From NCBI RefSeq assembly GCF_002284535.1, contig NZ_NPKH01000020.1:248001-312000 (forward strand): a stretch of DNA of 64,000 bases, written 5' to 3'. The DNA comes from Mesorhizobium wenxiniae. Lineage in GTDB: Bacteria > Pseudomonadota > Alphaproteobacteria > Rhizobiales > Rhizobiaceae. Shown in pieces: positions 25,585-35,551 of the stretch. The notes under the pieces were generated by a model. The model was not told where the DNA came from, made no database searches, and saw only the letters and a list, made by a program, of their open reading frames with translations. Made by a program: the position numbers and the translations under genes. The stretch's first letter is position 1. Each line of letters opens with the position of its first letter.

Positions 25585-27237
25585 TCAGGCCTCGTCGAGC
25601 CAGACCTTGCCATAGTCGCGCTCGAAGGTCGGGTGCATGGCGTAGTTCTTAACGGCAGCCACCGAGTGACTGTAGAGCTTGCGCCAGTAGGGCTGGATGA
25701 TGATGCCGGAATCCTGCAGGATCTGCTCGATGTCCTTCATCATCTCCTTGCGCTTGGCGGCGTCGGCGACCGAAAGCGCGGCGTTGAGCTTGGCATCCCA
25801 TTCGGGATTCGACCAGGCGGTTTCGTTCCAGGCTTCTCCGGTGCGGTAGCCGATCGCCAGAACCTGGACGCCGAGCGGCCGCATGTTCCAGTTGGTCATC
25901 GACAGCGGATACTTCGTCCAGTCGTTCCAGAACGTCGAACCCGGCAGCACCGTGCGCTTCACCTTGATGCCGGCGTCGCGCATCTGCGCGGCGATCGCAT
26001 CGCCGGTATTCTTGTGCCAGTCTTCGTCGACCGTGATCAGCTCGTGCTCGAAATCGGCCTGACCGGCTTCCTCCATCAGCGCCTTCGCCTTGGCCGGATC
26101 GCGGGCAATCTTCGGCAGCTCGTAATATTCCGGATGGATCGGGCTGACATGGTGGTTTTCGGCGACAGTACCGGCATTGGCCATGCCAAGCTGCAGCACG
26201 ACGGCGTTGTCGACTGCGAGCTGCAGCGCGTTGCGGACCTTCTGATCGTCATAAGGCTTGTTGGCCACATTGGTGCGGCAGACGATGGTCGCTGCGGTGA
26301 CCACCTCGTACTTGACCAGGTCGACACCGTCGAGGATCGACACATAGTCGGCCGACGTCTCGAAATTGGTATGGACCTCTCCCGATTCGAAGGCGCTGAC
26401 CGTAGCCGCGGGATCGGTGCCGTAGTCGATGAACTCGATGCCGTCGAGAAAGACCTCGCCGTCCCACCACTTGTTGTCTTCGCGGCGCTTGTAGACGACT
26501 TTCTGGCCGACATCGTAGGAGACGAGCTCGAACGGGCCGGTGCCGATCGGGCAGGCTTTGAAATCGCCGCCCTTTTCGTCGAAGGTCTTGTGGACGATGA
26601 GGCCGGGATAGTCGCACACGTTGGGAATGAGCGCGATATCAGGCGTGCTGAGCTTTAGCTTGACCGTGTGTTCGTCGACCTTGGTGACTGCGCTCTCATC
26701 CAGCTTGTCGTCCTTGACCAGCGAGCCGAGACGACCGGGCATGGAATTGCCTTCGGCTTTCTTGTCGGCCCAACGCTTGAAGTTGAAGATGACGTCATCC
26801 GCGGTGAACGGATCGCCGTTGTTCCAGGTGACGCCCTTGCGCACATGCAGCGTGTATTCGGTGGCGTCGTCGTTGACGTCCCAACTCTCGAGCAGGTAGG
26901 GGCGGAACGTGAATTCGTTTGTGTACTTGACCAACGGCTCGAGTGCCTGGCGCTCGGCATTGGCGATTTCCGACCAGTCGGCCTTGCGCGGATCCTTCGG
27001 ATCCTTGATCCACATGGCGACCTTCAATATGCCGCCCTTCTTGCCCTGTACGTCCTGCGCTCTTGCCGGCGTCGGGTCGGCGAGGCCGAGCATTCCATAG
27101 GCCATCGCCGTGGACGCGCCGAAGACGCTGGCCAGAGCCAGAAACTCGCGGCGATCGACACGCCCGGCCCTGGCTTCTTCGGCCATTGCATGGATGTGAT
27201 CCGGAACGCGATCGCCATTACTCTTGTAGATTGTCAT
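25585..27237 (-). CDS. Peptide/nickel-type ABC transporter substrate-binding protein with Tat-like signal
   Basis: A 550-residue protein from the ATG at 27237, preceded by GGGAG. The longer open frame upstream is not supported. The N-terminus has [17 protein letters not shown] (RR at 29-30), a twin-arginine-type signal, followed by a hydrophobic region and PARAQD. The mature part is SBP_bac_5: [40 protein letters not shown], and a C-terminal half with [12 protein letters not shown]. It delivers ligand to the downstream permeases. Ligand unknown; peptides, opines or other amines are possible. It is the first gene of the operon. Confidence 0.93.
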   Translation of the reverse strand: MTIYKSNGDRVPDHIHAMAEEARAGRVDRREFLALASVFGASTAMAYGMLGLADPTPARAQDVQGKKGGILKVAMWIKDPKDPRKADWSEIANAERQALEPLVKYTNEFTFRPYLLESWDVNDDATEYTLHVRKGVTWNNGDPFTADDVIFNFKRWADKKAEGNSMPGRLGSLVKDDKLDESAVTKVDEHTVKLKLSTPDIALIPNVCDYPGLIVHKTFDEKGGDFKACPIGTGPFELVSYDVGQKVVYKRREDNKWWDGEVFLDGIEFIDYGTDPAATVSAFESGEVHTNFETSADYVSILDGVDLVKYEVVTAATIVCRTNVANKPYDDQKVRNALQLAVDNAVVLQLGMANAGTVAENHHVSPIHPEYYELPKIARDPAKAKALMEEAGQADFEHELITVDEDWHKNTGDAIAAQMRDAGIKVKRTVLPGSTFWNDWTKYPLSMTNWNMRPLGVQVLAIGYRTGEAWNETAWSNPEWDAKLNAALSVADAAKRKEMMKDIEQILQDSGIIIQPYWRKLYSHSVAAVKNYAMHPTFERDYGKVWLDEA

Positions 27238-27634
27238 CACGAAACTCCCATTGTTGGCTTTCTGCCTTTTACCATTCCGCATCCGGGCCATGATGTCAAA
27301 AACGGCACGGGTTGGGAACATGTCAAGGAATGTGCAACTTTGGAAGGGAAGCAGTTCGCGTGATAACGACAGTCTTGGCGCAAAATTGCTATTGCCCGGC
27401 AGATTTCGTTCGAATCTCCGGGATCGATCAAACTGAGACATTCACGACAGCGCCGCGCGTCCTCTGGGCGCGCAAAGGACGCTGTAGCACTTTGATTTTG
27501 CGCATAATCCCTAACCGAAAGTCGGTTCCGATTTCCGGCGTCATGCGAAGCCTGCACCGCGCCAGCCGATCCCGGACAGGGTCCCAAAACGGCGACAATT
27601 GTGGGATTGCCAGACCCTCTCGCGTCGGCCGGCT
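27238..27634. repeat. Intergenic region with a RIME-like rhizobial palindromic element
   Basis: No gene is seen. At about 27447-27548 the bases resemble a RIME element known from Rhizobium: GCGTCCT...AGGACGC forms one stem, followed by GCTGTAGCACTTTGATTTTG, and then AACCGA...TCGGTT forms a second stem near the end. I identify it from memory of the rhizobial consensus. It lies between the binding-protein gene and the convergent 3' end of tamB... both genes being on the minus strand, so it sits upstream of the former and downstream of nothing coding on plus. Confidence 0.6.
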
Positions 27635-30600
27635 TCAGTACTCGCGCTCGTAGAAAACGCCGCCCTTGGCTTCGCCGGCGTCTGTGGCCTCGCCGCGCAA
27701 TTTGACGCCGCGCCCGACGTCGAGATCGATCGCCGCCTTGCCCGAACCCGGCTTGTCGCCCTTCTGGATGGTCACATAGGTGCGGTCGTTGAGATATTTG
27801 CCCGCCGACACCGCGGTGCCGCCTTCCTCGTCGGTGATGACGTCGAGATCGTCGACGCCGATCGCGCTGCGCAGGTTCTGGAGCAGCGAGGTCGAGCCAC
27901 CGACACCGGCCAGCTGCGCGGCGGCTTCGGCAAGCTGGGCGATCTGCAGCGGCGACAGGTTAGACATCGAGCGGCCGAAAATCAGTTGCGCCAGGACCTC
28001 GTCTTCCGGCAGCGCCGGCACCGACGAGAAGTTGAATTTCGGATTGGTCGCCTCGCCCGATACCACGATGGTGACGGTGGCGCTGCTCGTCGTCGACGTC
28101 GCCGTGAGGTTGAGATAAGGCACCAGCGAGCCGGAAAAGCCGACCGTGCCTTCGGTGAAGGTCAGCCGCTTGGCGAGGATCGTCAGCCGCCCGCGCTGCA
28201 AGGTGAAGGTGCCAACGGCCTGCGGCGACGATGCCGGGCCGGTCAGCCGCAGCGAACCGCCAAGCTCGGCATCGACACCCCTGCCCTGGATGAAGATCTG
28301 GCTCGGCGCGTTGACCGTGACATCGAGGTTGAGGCCGCCGCCACCGCTGCTGCCGCTCGCCGTCGCCGGGCGCAACGCCTTGTCCTGCGCGCGCACGGCT
28401 GCCGGTGCGTTCTTGTGCTTGACGTCGAGCGCCGCCAGCGAGCCCGGCAGCTTTTCGGGAACGGTGATGACGGTCTTGGCCAGGTTGATCGTACCCGAGA
28501 TCACCGGCGCCGACGCGAGCGGCCCCTTGATGGTCAGGTCGCCACTGAGGTTGGCGGTGACCACCCTGCCGTCGGTGTAGCGGCCGTCGACGAGCTTGAC
28601 CGACAGATCGGCTGGAAAACCTTGCGCCGGATTGATGCCGACCGTGCCGCTGGCCGACAGGCTGCCGCGCGTCGACAAATTGCCGGTCAGGCGGTTGATC
28701 CTGGCGACGCCACCGCCGATCACCACATCGGCGGTGATATCGTTGATCGCAAGTCCCGAGCGTGCATCGATCAGGCGGGCACCTGACGTGCGGACCGTGC
28801 CTGTGATCACCGGCGACGTCGCCGGGCCGCGCACCTTCAAATTGACGTCGGCCGTGCCGCTCAAAGACAGGCCTTGAGCGGCAAGTGTCCGGGTGAGGAA
28901 AGCGAACGGCACCTTGCCGGCAAAGTCGAGATCAAGGGTGGGCGTGCCTGATGTCGTCATCGTGCCGCCGCCCTTGAGACCGAGACCGGCGGCATCGCTC
29001 ATGCTGGCGTCGAAGGTCAGCCTGTTGCCAGAATATGTTCCGGAGGACGAAACGCCCATGCCGCCGAAACCGGCACCGCGGGTCTGCGACGTCTGGACGC
29101 CTGCGGCGTCGATCTTGAAGGCGACGGCCGGATTGGCCGGCGCGCCCGTCACCTTCACCGTGCCCGATATCGAGCCGGCGGCATCGAGGCCCGGCGAGAA
29201 ACTGTTGGCCAGCGACATCGGCACCCGCGCCAGCGTCGCGTTGAGATTGAGCGCCTCCCCGACCTTGCCCGAAACCGTCGCCGTGCCGCCGCCGAGGTTG
29301 AGTGCGAGCTTGTCCAGGCTGGTCGTGCCGTTGGCGATGGTGATGGTCGAGGCCTGAGCGATCGCCGCTTTGATGCCGCGCATGGTCGCCTGGCCGGAGG
29401 TGAGCTCGACGGTCGTCGTGCCGTTGGCGACCCTGACGCGGCCGGCGGCCCTGGCCGGAATGTCCTTGATGTCGGCGCCGCCGGAAAAGCCTGTCCAGTC
29501 GCCGTCACGCTTGAGATCGACATCGATGCCGCGAATGACGGTGCCGCCGGAGGTGACGCTGTCGGCGCGGATCTTTCCGGAGATCACCGGTGCGGCGAGA
29601 TAGTTGGCGATCGATGCATCGATAGTGACCGTCCTTGCCGAAACATCGCCGCGTGAAATCGAAGCCGTCGAAGCCTTGATCGTGACCTCAGGCGCATTGC
29701 CGGTCTTCGAGAAGGCGATCGTGCCACGCACGTCGCCTTCCGCCTTTTCCAGCGCAAGGGCTGCGAGCGGTCCGATATCAGGCAGGTCGAGCGCCACGGT
29801 GCCATCAGGCACGAACGCCTCGTCAAGTGCCAGGTCGCCTGATACCCGGTTCTTGCCGAGTGACAGCAAAAGCCCGTTGATAGCGCGCTTGCCGTCGGAC
29901 GTCGCCAGCACGGCACGGCCTTGCAGGGGCTGGCCCGCAACATTTCCGGTCAGTTGGACATTGGCCGCCGGGTTGGCGGCATCGGCCTTGCCGGTAGCGG
30001 TGAGTCTCAACCCAGTGATCTCGCGTTCGGCCACCGAGAGCCGGTCGCTGTTGACGGTCAGCGACAGGTCAGGCGCGGTGCCGGCGCCTTGCGCGTTCAG
30101 CGCGAAAGCGATGGCGCCCTTGGCATCCCCGGACAGAAGCGAGATGTCGGTCAGCGCGCCCTTGATGTCGACGGCGAGTTGGTTGTCGGCAAGGCTGGCC
30201 TGCCCGTCGGCGGTCAGCGCGCCGGACACCAGTCTGATCGCGTTCGCGGTGACATTGCCATTGGCGTCACGCTTCAACGCGGCACTGAGTTCTGTCCGCT
30301 CCGCGAGCACACCGCGCGCTGCCGCCGGCAGCGCCGCGGAAGCCGCATCCGCCCTGAGGTTGAGATCGATGGCGCCGTCGGTCAGCGAGACCCTTCCGTC
30401 GAAGCCGGTGTTCAGCGCGTCGCCCGTCACCGACCCGCTGTCGATCACGATGGTGTCAGTCGCGAGGCTGCCGGCGACCTTGGCGGTGATCCTGCCGGCG
30501 ATCAGCGGCGCGATGGTTGGATTGTCCAGGCCGATCTTGTCCGCCGTCACCGTGCCGGAAATCGGCCCTGTCCGGCTTTTCACGTCGAAGGCGTCCGAGT

Positions 30601-33600
30601 GCAATGCCAGGGTGAGCCCCTCGACCTTAGCTAGACTGGTGGCGGCCGAAGGCAGAACAGCGGAGATATCGAGCTTCGGCTGCGTGCCCTGCCCTGCAGC
30701 CATTACCGAAAGCGCCTGCAGCTCGAGCTTGATCGGGCTCTCGGTGCTGCCAAGCGCCAGCGGCAGGCTCGGGCCGGTCGAGGCCAGGTCGAGCGCAAAA
30801 TCGCTGGCGCCGTTCGGGTTGATGGTGCCGGCGGCCTTGCCGGAAATTTTGTCACCGGCAAGCGTCGCATGGTCGAGGGCAATGCCACCGGCAGAGGAGT
30901 AGCTGCCTGCCGCATCGAAGGTGAGCGGCCCGAGCCCCGCTTGGCGGGTCTGGCTGGTCTCGGCGCCGCTGAGCTGCGCACTGAAACGAATGTCGGGGGC
31001 CGCCGACGGTCCCGTCACTTGCGCCGTTCCGCCGAGCGTGCCCGCGGCGTCGAGGCCGGGTGAAAAATCATTGGCAAGGGCGGCCGGCAGTGCGGAAAAC
31101 TCCGCCGCGAGGTCGAGCGTCGGGCCGGCGGTGCCGGACACGGTCACCGATCCGCCGCCGACATCGAGCATCAGCTTCTCGATGCTGGCCGTGCCATTGG
31201 CGATGCTCAGGGTCGATGGCTGCGCGACCGCCGCCCTGATGCCGCGAATGGTCGCTTCGCCCGAAGCGATCTCGACACTTGTCGTGCCGTCGGCGATCTT
31301 CACCCTGCCTTCGGCCCTGGCCGGAATGTCCTTGACGGTGGCGCCGCCGGAAAAGCCTGTCCAGTCGCCGTCACGCTTGAGATCGACATCGATGCCGCGA
31401 ATGACGGTGCCGCCGGAGGTGACGCTGTCGGCACGGATTTTTCCGGAGATCACCGGTGCGGCGAGATAGTTGGCGATCAGCGCATCGATGGTGACCGTCT
31501 TTGCCGAAAGATCGCCGCGCGAAATTGAATCTGTGGTCGCCTTGATGGCGACATCAGGCGCATTGCCGGTCTTCGAGAAGGCGATCGTGCCACGCACGTC
31601 GCCGTTAGCTTTTTCCAGCGCCAGGGCTGCGAGCGGACTGATATCGGGTAGATCCAGCGCCACCGTGCCGAGCGGCAGGAAGCTATCGTCGAGAGCAAGG
31701 TCGCCCGAAACTTTGTTGTCGCCCAGCGACAGGCTTAGTCCGTCTATGGACCGCTTTCCCTGCCGCGTTACCAGCGACGCCTTGAAATCGAGTGGCTCGT
31801 CATTGACGGATCCGGTTAGCGAGATATCGGCCGCCGGGCTGGCGATGTCGCCCTTCCCCGTCGCGGTGAGCTTTAGCCCGGTGACTTCTCGCGCCGCCAT
31901 CGAAAGCCGGTCGCTGTAGACCGTCAGCGACAGGTCCGGCGCTGTACCGGCGCCCTGCGCTTTCAGCGCGAACGTTATGGCGCCCTTGGCATCCCCGGAC
32001 AGAAGCGAGATGTCGGCCAGCGCGCCCTTGACGTCGGCGCTGACCTTGTTGTCGGCGAGGCTGGCCTGCCCGTCGGCGCTGAATGCACCTGATACCAGCC
32101 TGAGGGCGTTGGCGGTGACATTGCCGTTGGCGTCGCGCTTCAGTGCCGCGCTGAGCTGCGTCCGCTCGGCGAGCACGCCGCGCACTGCCGCCGGCAGTGC
32201 CGCGGAAGCCGCAACCGCCCTGAGGTTGAGATCGATGGCGCCATCGGCCAGGGAGACCCTTCCATTAAAGCCGCTGTCCAGTACCTCGCTCGTCACCGAG
32301 CCGCTGTCGATGACGATGGTATCGGTAGCGAGATCGCCGGCGACCTTGGCAGTGATCTTTCCGGCGAGCAGCGGCGCGATGGTCGGATTGTCCAGGCCGA
32401 TCTTGTCCGCCGTCACCGTGCCGGAGATCGGCCCTGTCCGGCCCTTCAGATCGAAGGCGTCGGAATGGAGCGCAAGCGCGATGCCTTCGGCCTTGGCGAG
32501 GTTGGTGGCGACCGACGGCAGTGTCGCCGAGATATTCAGCGTCGATTGCATGCCCTGCCCCGCGACCTCCACCGACAGCGCCTGCAACTCGAGATTGATC
32601 GGGCTCTCGGTGCTGCCAAGCGCCAGCGGCAGGCTCGGGCCGGTCGAGGCGAGGTCGAGCGCAAAATCGCTGGCGCCGTTCGGATTGATGGTGCCGGCGG
32701 CCTTGCCGGAAATTTTGTCACCGGCAAGCATCGCGTGGTCGATGGCGACGCCGCCGGCGGAGGACAAGCTGCCTGCCGCATCGAGGTTGAGCGGCCCGAG
32801 CCCCGCCTGGCGGGTCTGGCTGGTCTCGGCGCCGCTGAGCTGCGCACTGAAACGAATGTCGGGGGCTGCCGACGGTCCCGTCACTTGCGCTGTTCCGCCG
32901 AGCGTGCCCGCGGCGTCGAGGCCGGGTGAAAAATCATTGGCAAGGCCGGCCGGCAGTGCGGAAAACTCCGCCGCGAGGTCGAGCGTCGGGCCGGCGGTGC
33001 CGGACACGGTCACCGATCCGCCGCCGACATCGAGCATCAGCTTCTCAATACTGGCCATGCCATTGGCGATGCTTAAGCTCGATGGCTGCGCGACCGCCGC
33101 CTTGATGCCGCGAATTGTCGCTTCGCCCGAGGCGATCTCGACGCTTGTCGTGCCGTCGGCGATTTTCACCCTACCTTCGGCTGTGGCCGGAATGCCGGCG
33201 ACGGTGGCGCCGCCGGAAAAGCCTGTCCAGTCGCCGTCACGCTTCAAATCGACACCGATGCCGCTGATCACGGTGGTTCCCGACGTGACCGTATCGGCCT
33301 TGATCGTGCCGGAGATCGCCGGTGCCTTGAGATAGTTGGCGACCAGCGTGTTGACGGCGATGGTCTTCGCCGCCAGATCGCCGCGCGAAATAGACCCGCT
33401 CGTGGCATCGATCGCAACTGCCGGCACGCCACCATCATTCGAGAGGCGGATGCTGCCCTGCACGTCGCCGGCCGCCGTCTGCCCGGCAAGTGCGGCCAGC
33501 GGGCCGATATCGGGCGCTTCGAGTGTCAGTGTGCCGAGCGGCAGCAAGCTGTCGTCGAGCACGAGATCGCCCGAGACCTTGTTGTCGGCCAGCGACAGGC

Positions 33601-35551
33601 TAAGCCCGTTGAGGGAACGCGTTCCGTCACGCGTCACCAAAGATGCCCTGAGATCGAGCGGCTGGTCGTCGACGGACCCTGTCAGTGCGACATCGGCAGC
33701 GGGATTGACGATGTCGGCCTTGCCCGTCGCTGTCAGCTTGATCGTCTTGACCGTCCGGCCCGACGCGGTCAGGCTGTCGCTGTCGGCCGAGACCGAGAAA
33801 TCCGGCGCCGTGCGCGCGCCGCTCGCCGTCAGCGCGAAATCGACGGCCCCGCCGACCGGTACGCCGACCATCGGCGACAGCACCGAAACATCGCCGAGCG
33901 TGCCCCTGATGTCGGCCTGGATGTCGGTGCCCGTCGCGCTGGCGGTGCCGCTGGCGCTGAGCGAGCCCGAAGTGAGTTGCAGCGCGTTGGCGGCAAACAA
34001 GCCTTGCGGGTCGCGGGTCGCGGTCGCCGAGAATGTCACACGCTCACCGAGAACCGGGCGAATCTGCGGCGGCAGCGCTGTCGAGACGGCATCGGCATTC
34101 ATCTTGAGCGTCATCGCCAGATCGGCCAGGGTCACCCTGGACGTCACCGAAGCATTGAGCGCATCGCTGCGCAGCGTGCCTTGATCGACGACGATCTCGT
34201 CCTCGCTGACCGACCCGGCGAGATCAGCGGTGACCCTGCCGGTCACCAGCGGCGCCAGCGTCGCCACGTCGGTGTTCAGGCCGCCGGCGACAAGCTTGAT
34301 AGTGACCGGTCCGCTGCGGTCCTGGATGTCGAAGCCGTCGGAATGGATTTCAGCCACCAGATCGTCCACCCGCGTGCCGCCCGCCACCACCGAGACCAGA
34401 GACGCGCCGATGTCGACTATCGGCGCCTTGCCGCCGCCGAACGCGCGGGCCGTAGCGCCGGTGATCGCAACGGTCACGGGCTGCGCCGCAGTGCCGAGGC
34501 TGAGTACGATCGGTGGGCCTTTGGCGGCGAGCTCCACCGAAAGGTCGCTGGCGCCATTGGGGTCGATGATGCCCGCGGCCGTGCCATGCACGGCATCGCT
34601 GTCGATGCTGGCGCGCTCGACTTCGACGCCGCCCGTCACGATCGCGGTTCCGGCAAGGTCGAAACTGGTCTTGCCGGCAAACAAGGATTTCAGATTGTCC
34701 GGCAAGAAGCGCTGGAAATCGCCGTCGCCCTTTGCCTCGACATAGTTGCCCTTGTCGGTGAGTTGGTGGCGACCGGTGAGCTGGGTGACGATCTGGCCGT
34801 CGACGACGAAGGTACCGATGCCGCTCCAGTTGGCGACCGGCCCCGTGCCGGTGACGACGACGTTGATCGGCGGCGCATCCGGCAATTTGAGCAGATTGGC
34901 GATGATGCCGCCGGCCGGCTCGGATGCCTTCAGATCGAGATCGAGCTTGTTGTCGGCGGGCGCAAAATGGATGTTGGCGTCGACCTTGCCTTGCTTGCCG
35001 TCGTGGCGGGTGATGTTGAGGCTGGTTTCTAGCGCCAATGGCGCCGCGTCGGCCTTGAACGAACCCTTGGCCGCGAGCTCTGCAATACCGCTGCCGGCCA
35101 GGGCCTGCCCGAGCGCGATTTCTGGCAGGTCGATCTGCTTGATGTCGAGCGACACCGGCAGCGTGGGGGCGCCACCCTGGCTCGGCTGCGTGCCGGCCAC
35201 CGGCAGCCGCGCCAGCTCGATGCGATCGGCGGCGATGCGGCCGGCGCTGAAGTTTTTCGACAGAAGCGCCAGCGGCGACCAGTCGACGGCCACCTTGCGC
35301 GCCACCAGCCAGGCGCCCTGGCGATCCGCCAGCACGACATGATCGACAGTCAGCGCGCCGGACCAGATGCCGTCGATGCCGCTGACCGTGACCTTGCGGT
35401 CATCGGTTGACGCCACGGTCGAGATGATGCCGGCGAGATTGTCGCGGCCGCGCTCGGTCTTGGTCAGCACGACGAGCGCACTGACCACCGCCGCCACTAG
35501 GATGAGCAGCGTGTAAAGAACAATGCGGAGGATGCGTTTGAACATTGTCAT
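27635..35551 (-). CDS. tamB: Translocation and assembly module protein TamB (DUF490), with internal triplication
   Basis: A 2638-residue inner-membrane-anchored periplasmic protein, about twice the length of E. coli TamB (1259). It has an N-terminal membrane anchor (ILRIVLYTLLILVAAVVSA) and a long run of beta-rich repeats. The C-terminal DUF490 domain contains VPALPEDEVLAQLIFGRSMS and ends EYEREY-like. Three copies of a 622-residue module are present; the motif VDLKRDGDWTGFSGG recurs at exactly 1866-bp steps (about 33213, 31347, 29481). TamB bridges the membranes and, with TamA, helps insert outer-membrane proteins and move lipid. The start overlaps the tamA stop by one base (TGATG). Confidence 0.95.
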   Translation of the reverse strand: MTMFKRILRIVLYTLLILVAAVVSALVVLTKTERGRDNLAGIISTVASTDDRKVTVSGIDGIWSGALTVDHVVLADRQGAWLVARKVAVDWSPLALLSKNFSAGRIAADRIELARLPVAGTQPSQGGAPTLPVSLDIKQIDLPEIALGQALAGSGIAELAAKGSFKADAAPLALETSLNITRHDGKQGKVDANIHFAPADNKLDLDLKASEPAGGIIANLLKLPDAPPINVVVTGTGPVANWSGIGTFVVDGQIVTQLTGRHQLTDKGNYVEAKGDGDFQRFLPDNLKSLFAGKTSFDLAGTAIVTGGVEVERASIDSDAVHGTAAGIIDPNGASDLSVELAAKGPPIVLSLGTAAQPVTVAITGATARAFGGGKAPIVDIGASLVSVVAGGTRVDDLVAEIHSDGFDIQDRSGPVTIKLVAGGLNTDVATLAPLVTGRVTADLAGSVSEDEIVVDQGTLRSDALNASVTSRVTLADLAMTLKMNADAVSTALPPQIRPVLGERVTFSATATRDPQGLFAANALQLTSGSLSASGTASATGTDIQADIRGTLGDVSVLSPMVGVPVGGAVDFALTASGARTAPDFSVSADSDSLTASGRTVKTIKLTATGKADIVNPAADVALTGSVDDQPLDLRASLVTRDGTRSLNGLSLSLADNKVSGDLVLDDSLLPLGTLTLEAPDIGPLAALAGQTAAGDVQGSIRLSNDGGVPAVAIDATSGSISRGDLAAKTIAVNTLVANYLKAPAISGTIKADTVTSGTTVISGIGVDLKRDGDWTGFSGGATVAGIPATAEGRVKIADGTTSVEIASGEATIRGIKAAVAQPSSLSIANGMASIEKLMLDVGGGSVTVSGTAGPTLDLAAEFSALPAGLANDFSPGLDAAGTLGGTAQVTGPSAAPDIRFSAQLSGAETSQTRQAGLGPLNLDAAGSLSSAGGVAIDHAMLAGDKISGKAAGTINPNGASDFALDLASTGPSLPLALGSTESPINLELQALSVEVAGQGMQSTLNISATLPSVATNLAKAEGIALALHSDAFDLKGRTGPISGTVTADKIGLDNPTIAPLLAGKITAKVAGDLATDTIVIDSGSVTSEVLDSGFNGRVSLADGAIDLNLRAVAASAALPAAVRGVLAERTQLSAALKRDANGNVTANALRLVSGAFSADGQASLADNKVSADVKGALADISLLSGDAKGAITFALKAQGAGTAPDLSLTVYSDRLSMAAREVTGLKLTATGKGDIASPAADISLTGSVNDEPLDFKASLVTRQGKRSIDGLSLSLGDNKVSGDLALDDSFLPLGTVALDLPDISPLAALALEKANGDVRGTIAFSKTGNAPDVAIKATTDSISRGDLSAKTVTIDALIANYLAAPVISGKIRADSVTSGGTVIRGIDVDLKRDGDWTGFSGGATVKDIPARAEGRVKIADGTTSVEIASGEATIRGIRAAVAQPSTLSIANGTASIEKLMLDVGGGSVTVSGTAGPTLDLAAEFSALPAALANDFSPGLDAAGTLGGTAQVTGPSAAPDIRFSAQLSGAETSQTRQAGLGPLTFDAAGSYSSAGGIALDHATLAGDKISGKAAGTINPNGASDFALDLASTGPSLPLALGSTESPIKLELQALSVMAAGQGTQPKLDISAVLPSAATSLAKVEGLTLALHSDAFDVKSRTGPISGTVTADKIGLDNPTIAPLIAGRITAKVAGSLATDTIVIDSGSVTGDALNTGFDGRVSLTDGAIDLNLRADAASAALPAAARGVLAERTELSAALKRDANGNVTANAIRLVSGALTADGQASLADNQLAVDIKGALTDISLLSGDAKGAIAFALNAQGAGTAPDLSLTVNSDRLSVAEREITGLRLTATGKADAANPAANVQLTGNVAGQPLQGRAVLATSDGKRAINGLLLSLGKNRVSGDLALDEAFVPDGTVALDLPDIGPLAALALEKAEGDVRGTIAFSKTGNAPEVTIKASTASISRGDVSARTVTIDASIANYLAAPVISGKIRADSVTSGGTVIRGIDVDLKRDGDWTGFSGGADIKDIPARAAGRVRVANGTTTVELTSGQATMRGIKAAIAQASTITIANGTTSLDKLALNLGGGTATVSGKVGEALNLNATLARVPMSLANSFSPGLDAAGSISGTVKVTGAPANPAVAFKIDAAGVQTSQTRGAGFGGMGVSSSGTYSGNRLTFDASMSDAAGLGLKGGGTMTTSGTPTLDLDFAGKVPFAFLTRTLAAQGLSLSGTADVNLKVRGPATSPVITGTVRTSGARLIDARSGLAINDITADVVIGGGVARINRLTGNLSTRGSLSASGTVGINPAQGFPADLSVKLVDGRYTDGRVVTANLSGDLTIKGPLASAPVISGTINLAKTVITVPEKLPGSLAALDVKHKNAPAAVRAQDKALRPATASGSSGGGGLNLDVTVNAPSQIFIQGRGVDAELGGSLRLTGPASSPQAVGTFTLQRGRLTILAKRLTFTEGTVGFSGSLVPYLNLTATSTTSSATVTIVVSGEATNPKFNFSSVPALPEDEVLAQLIFGRSMSNLSPLQIAQLAEAAAQLAGVGGSTSLLQNLRSAIGVDDLDVITDEEGGTAVSAGKYLNDRTYVTIQKGDKPGSGKAAIDLDVGRGVKLRGEATDAGEAKGGVFYEREY
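29060..34660. repeat. Three tandem 1866-bp modules inside tamB
   Basis: Reference words are exactly 1866 bp apart in each step. GCGGCCCGAG occurs at 32791 and 30925, with the diverged equivalent near 29059; CCGGAAAAGC is at 33213, 31347 and 29481. The last two units share near-identical stretches, for example 31323-31478 with 29457-29612. Boundaries are approximate. Because 1866 is a multiple of three, the reading frame is kept. Confidence 0.85.

Noticed and set aside
29604..33335. Several long plus-strand frames opposite tamB, rich in Ser, Ala and Pro
   Set aside because: They repeat with the same 1866-bp period as tamB because they are its antisense; no independent signals.
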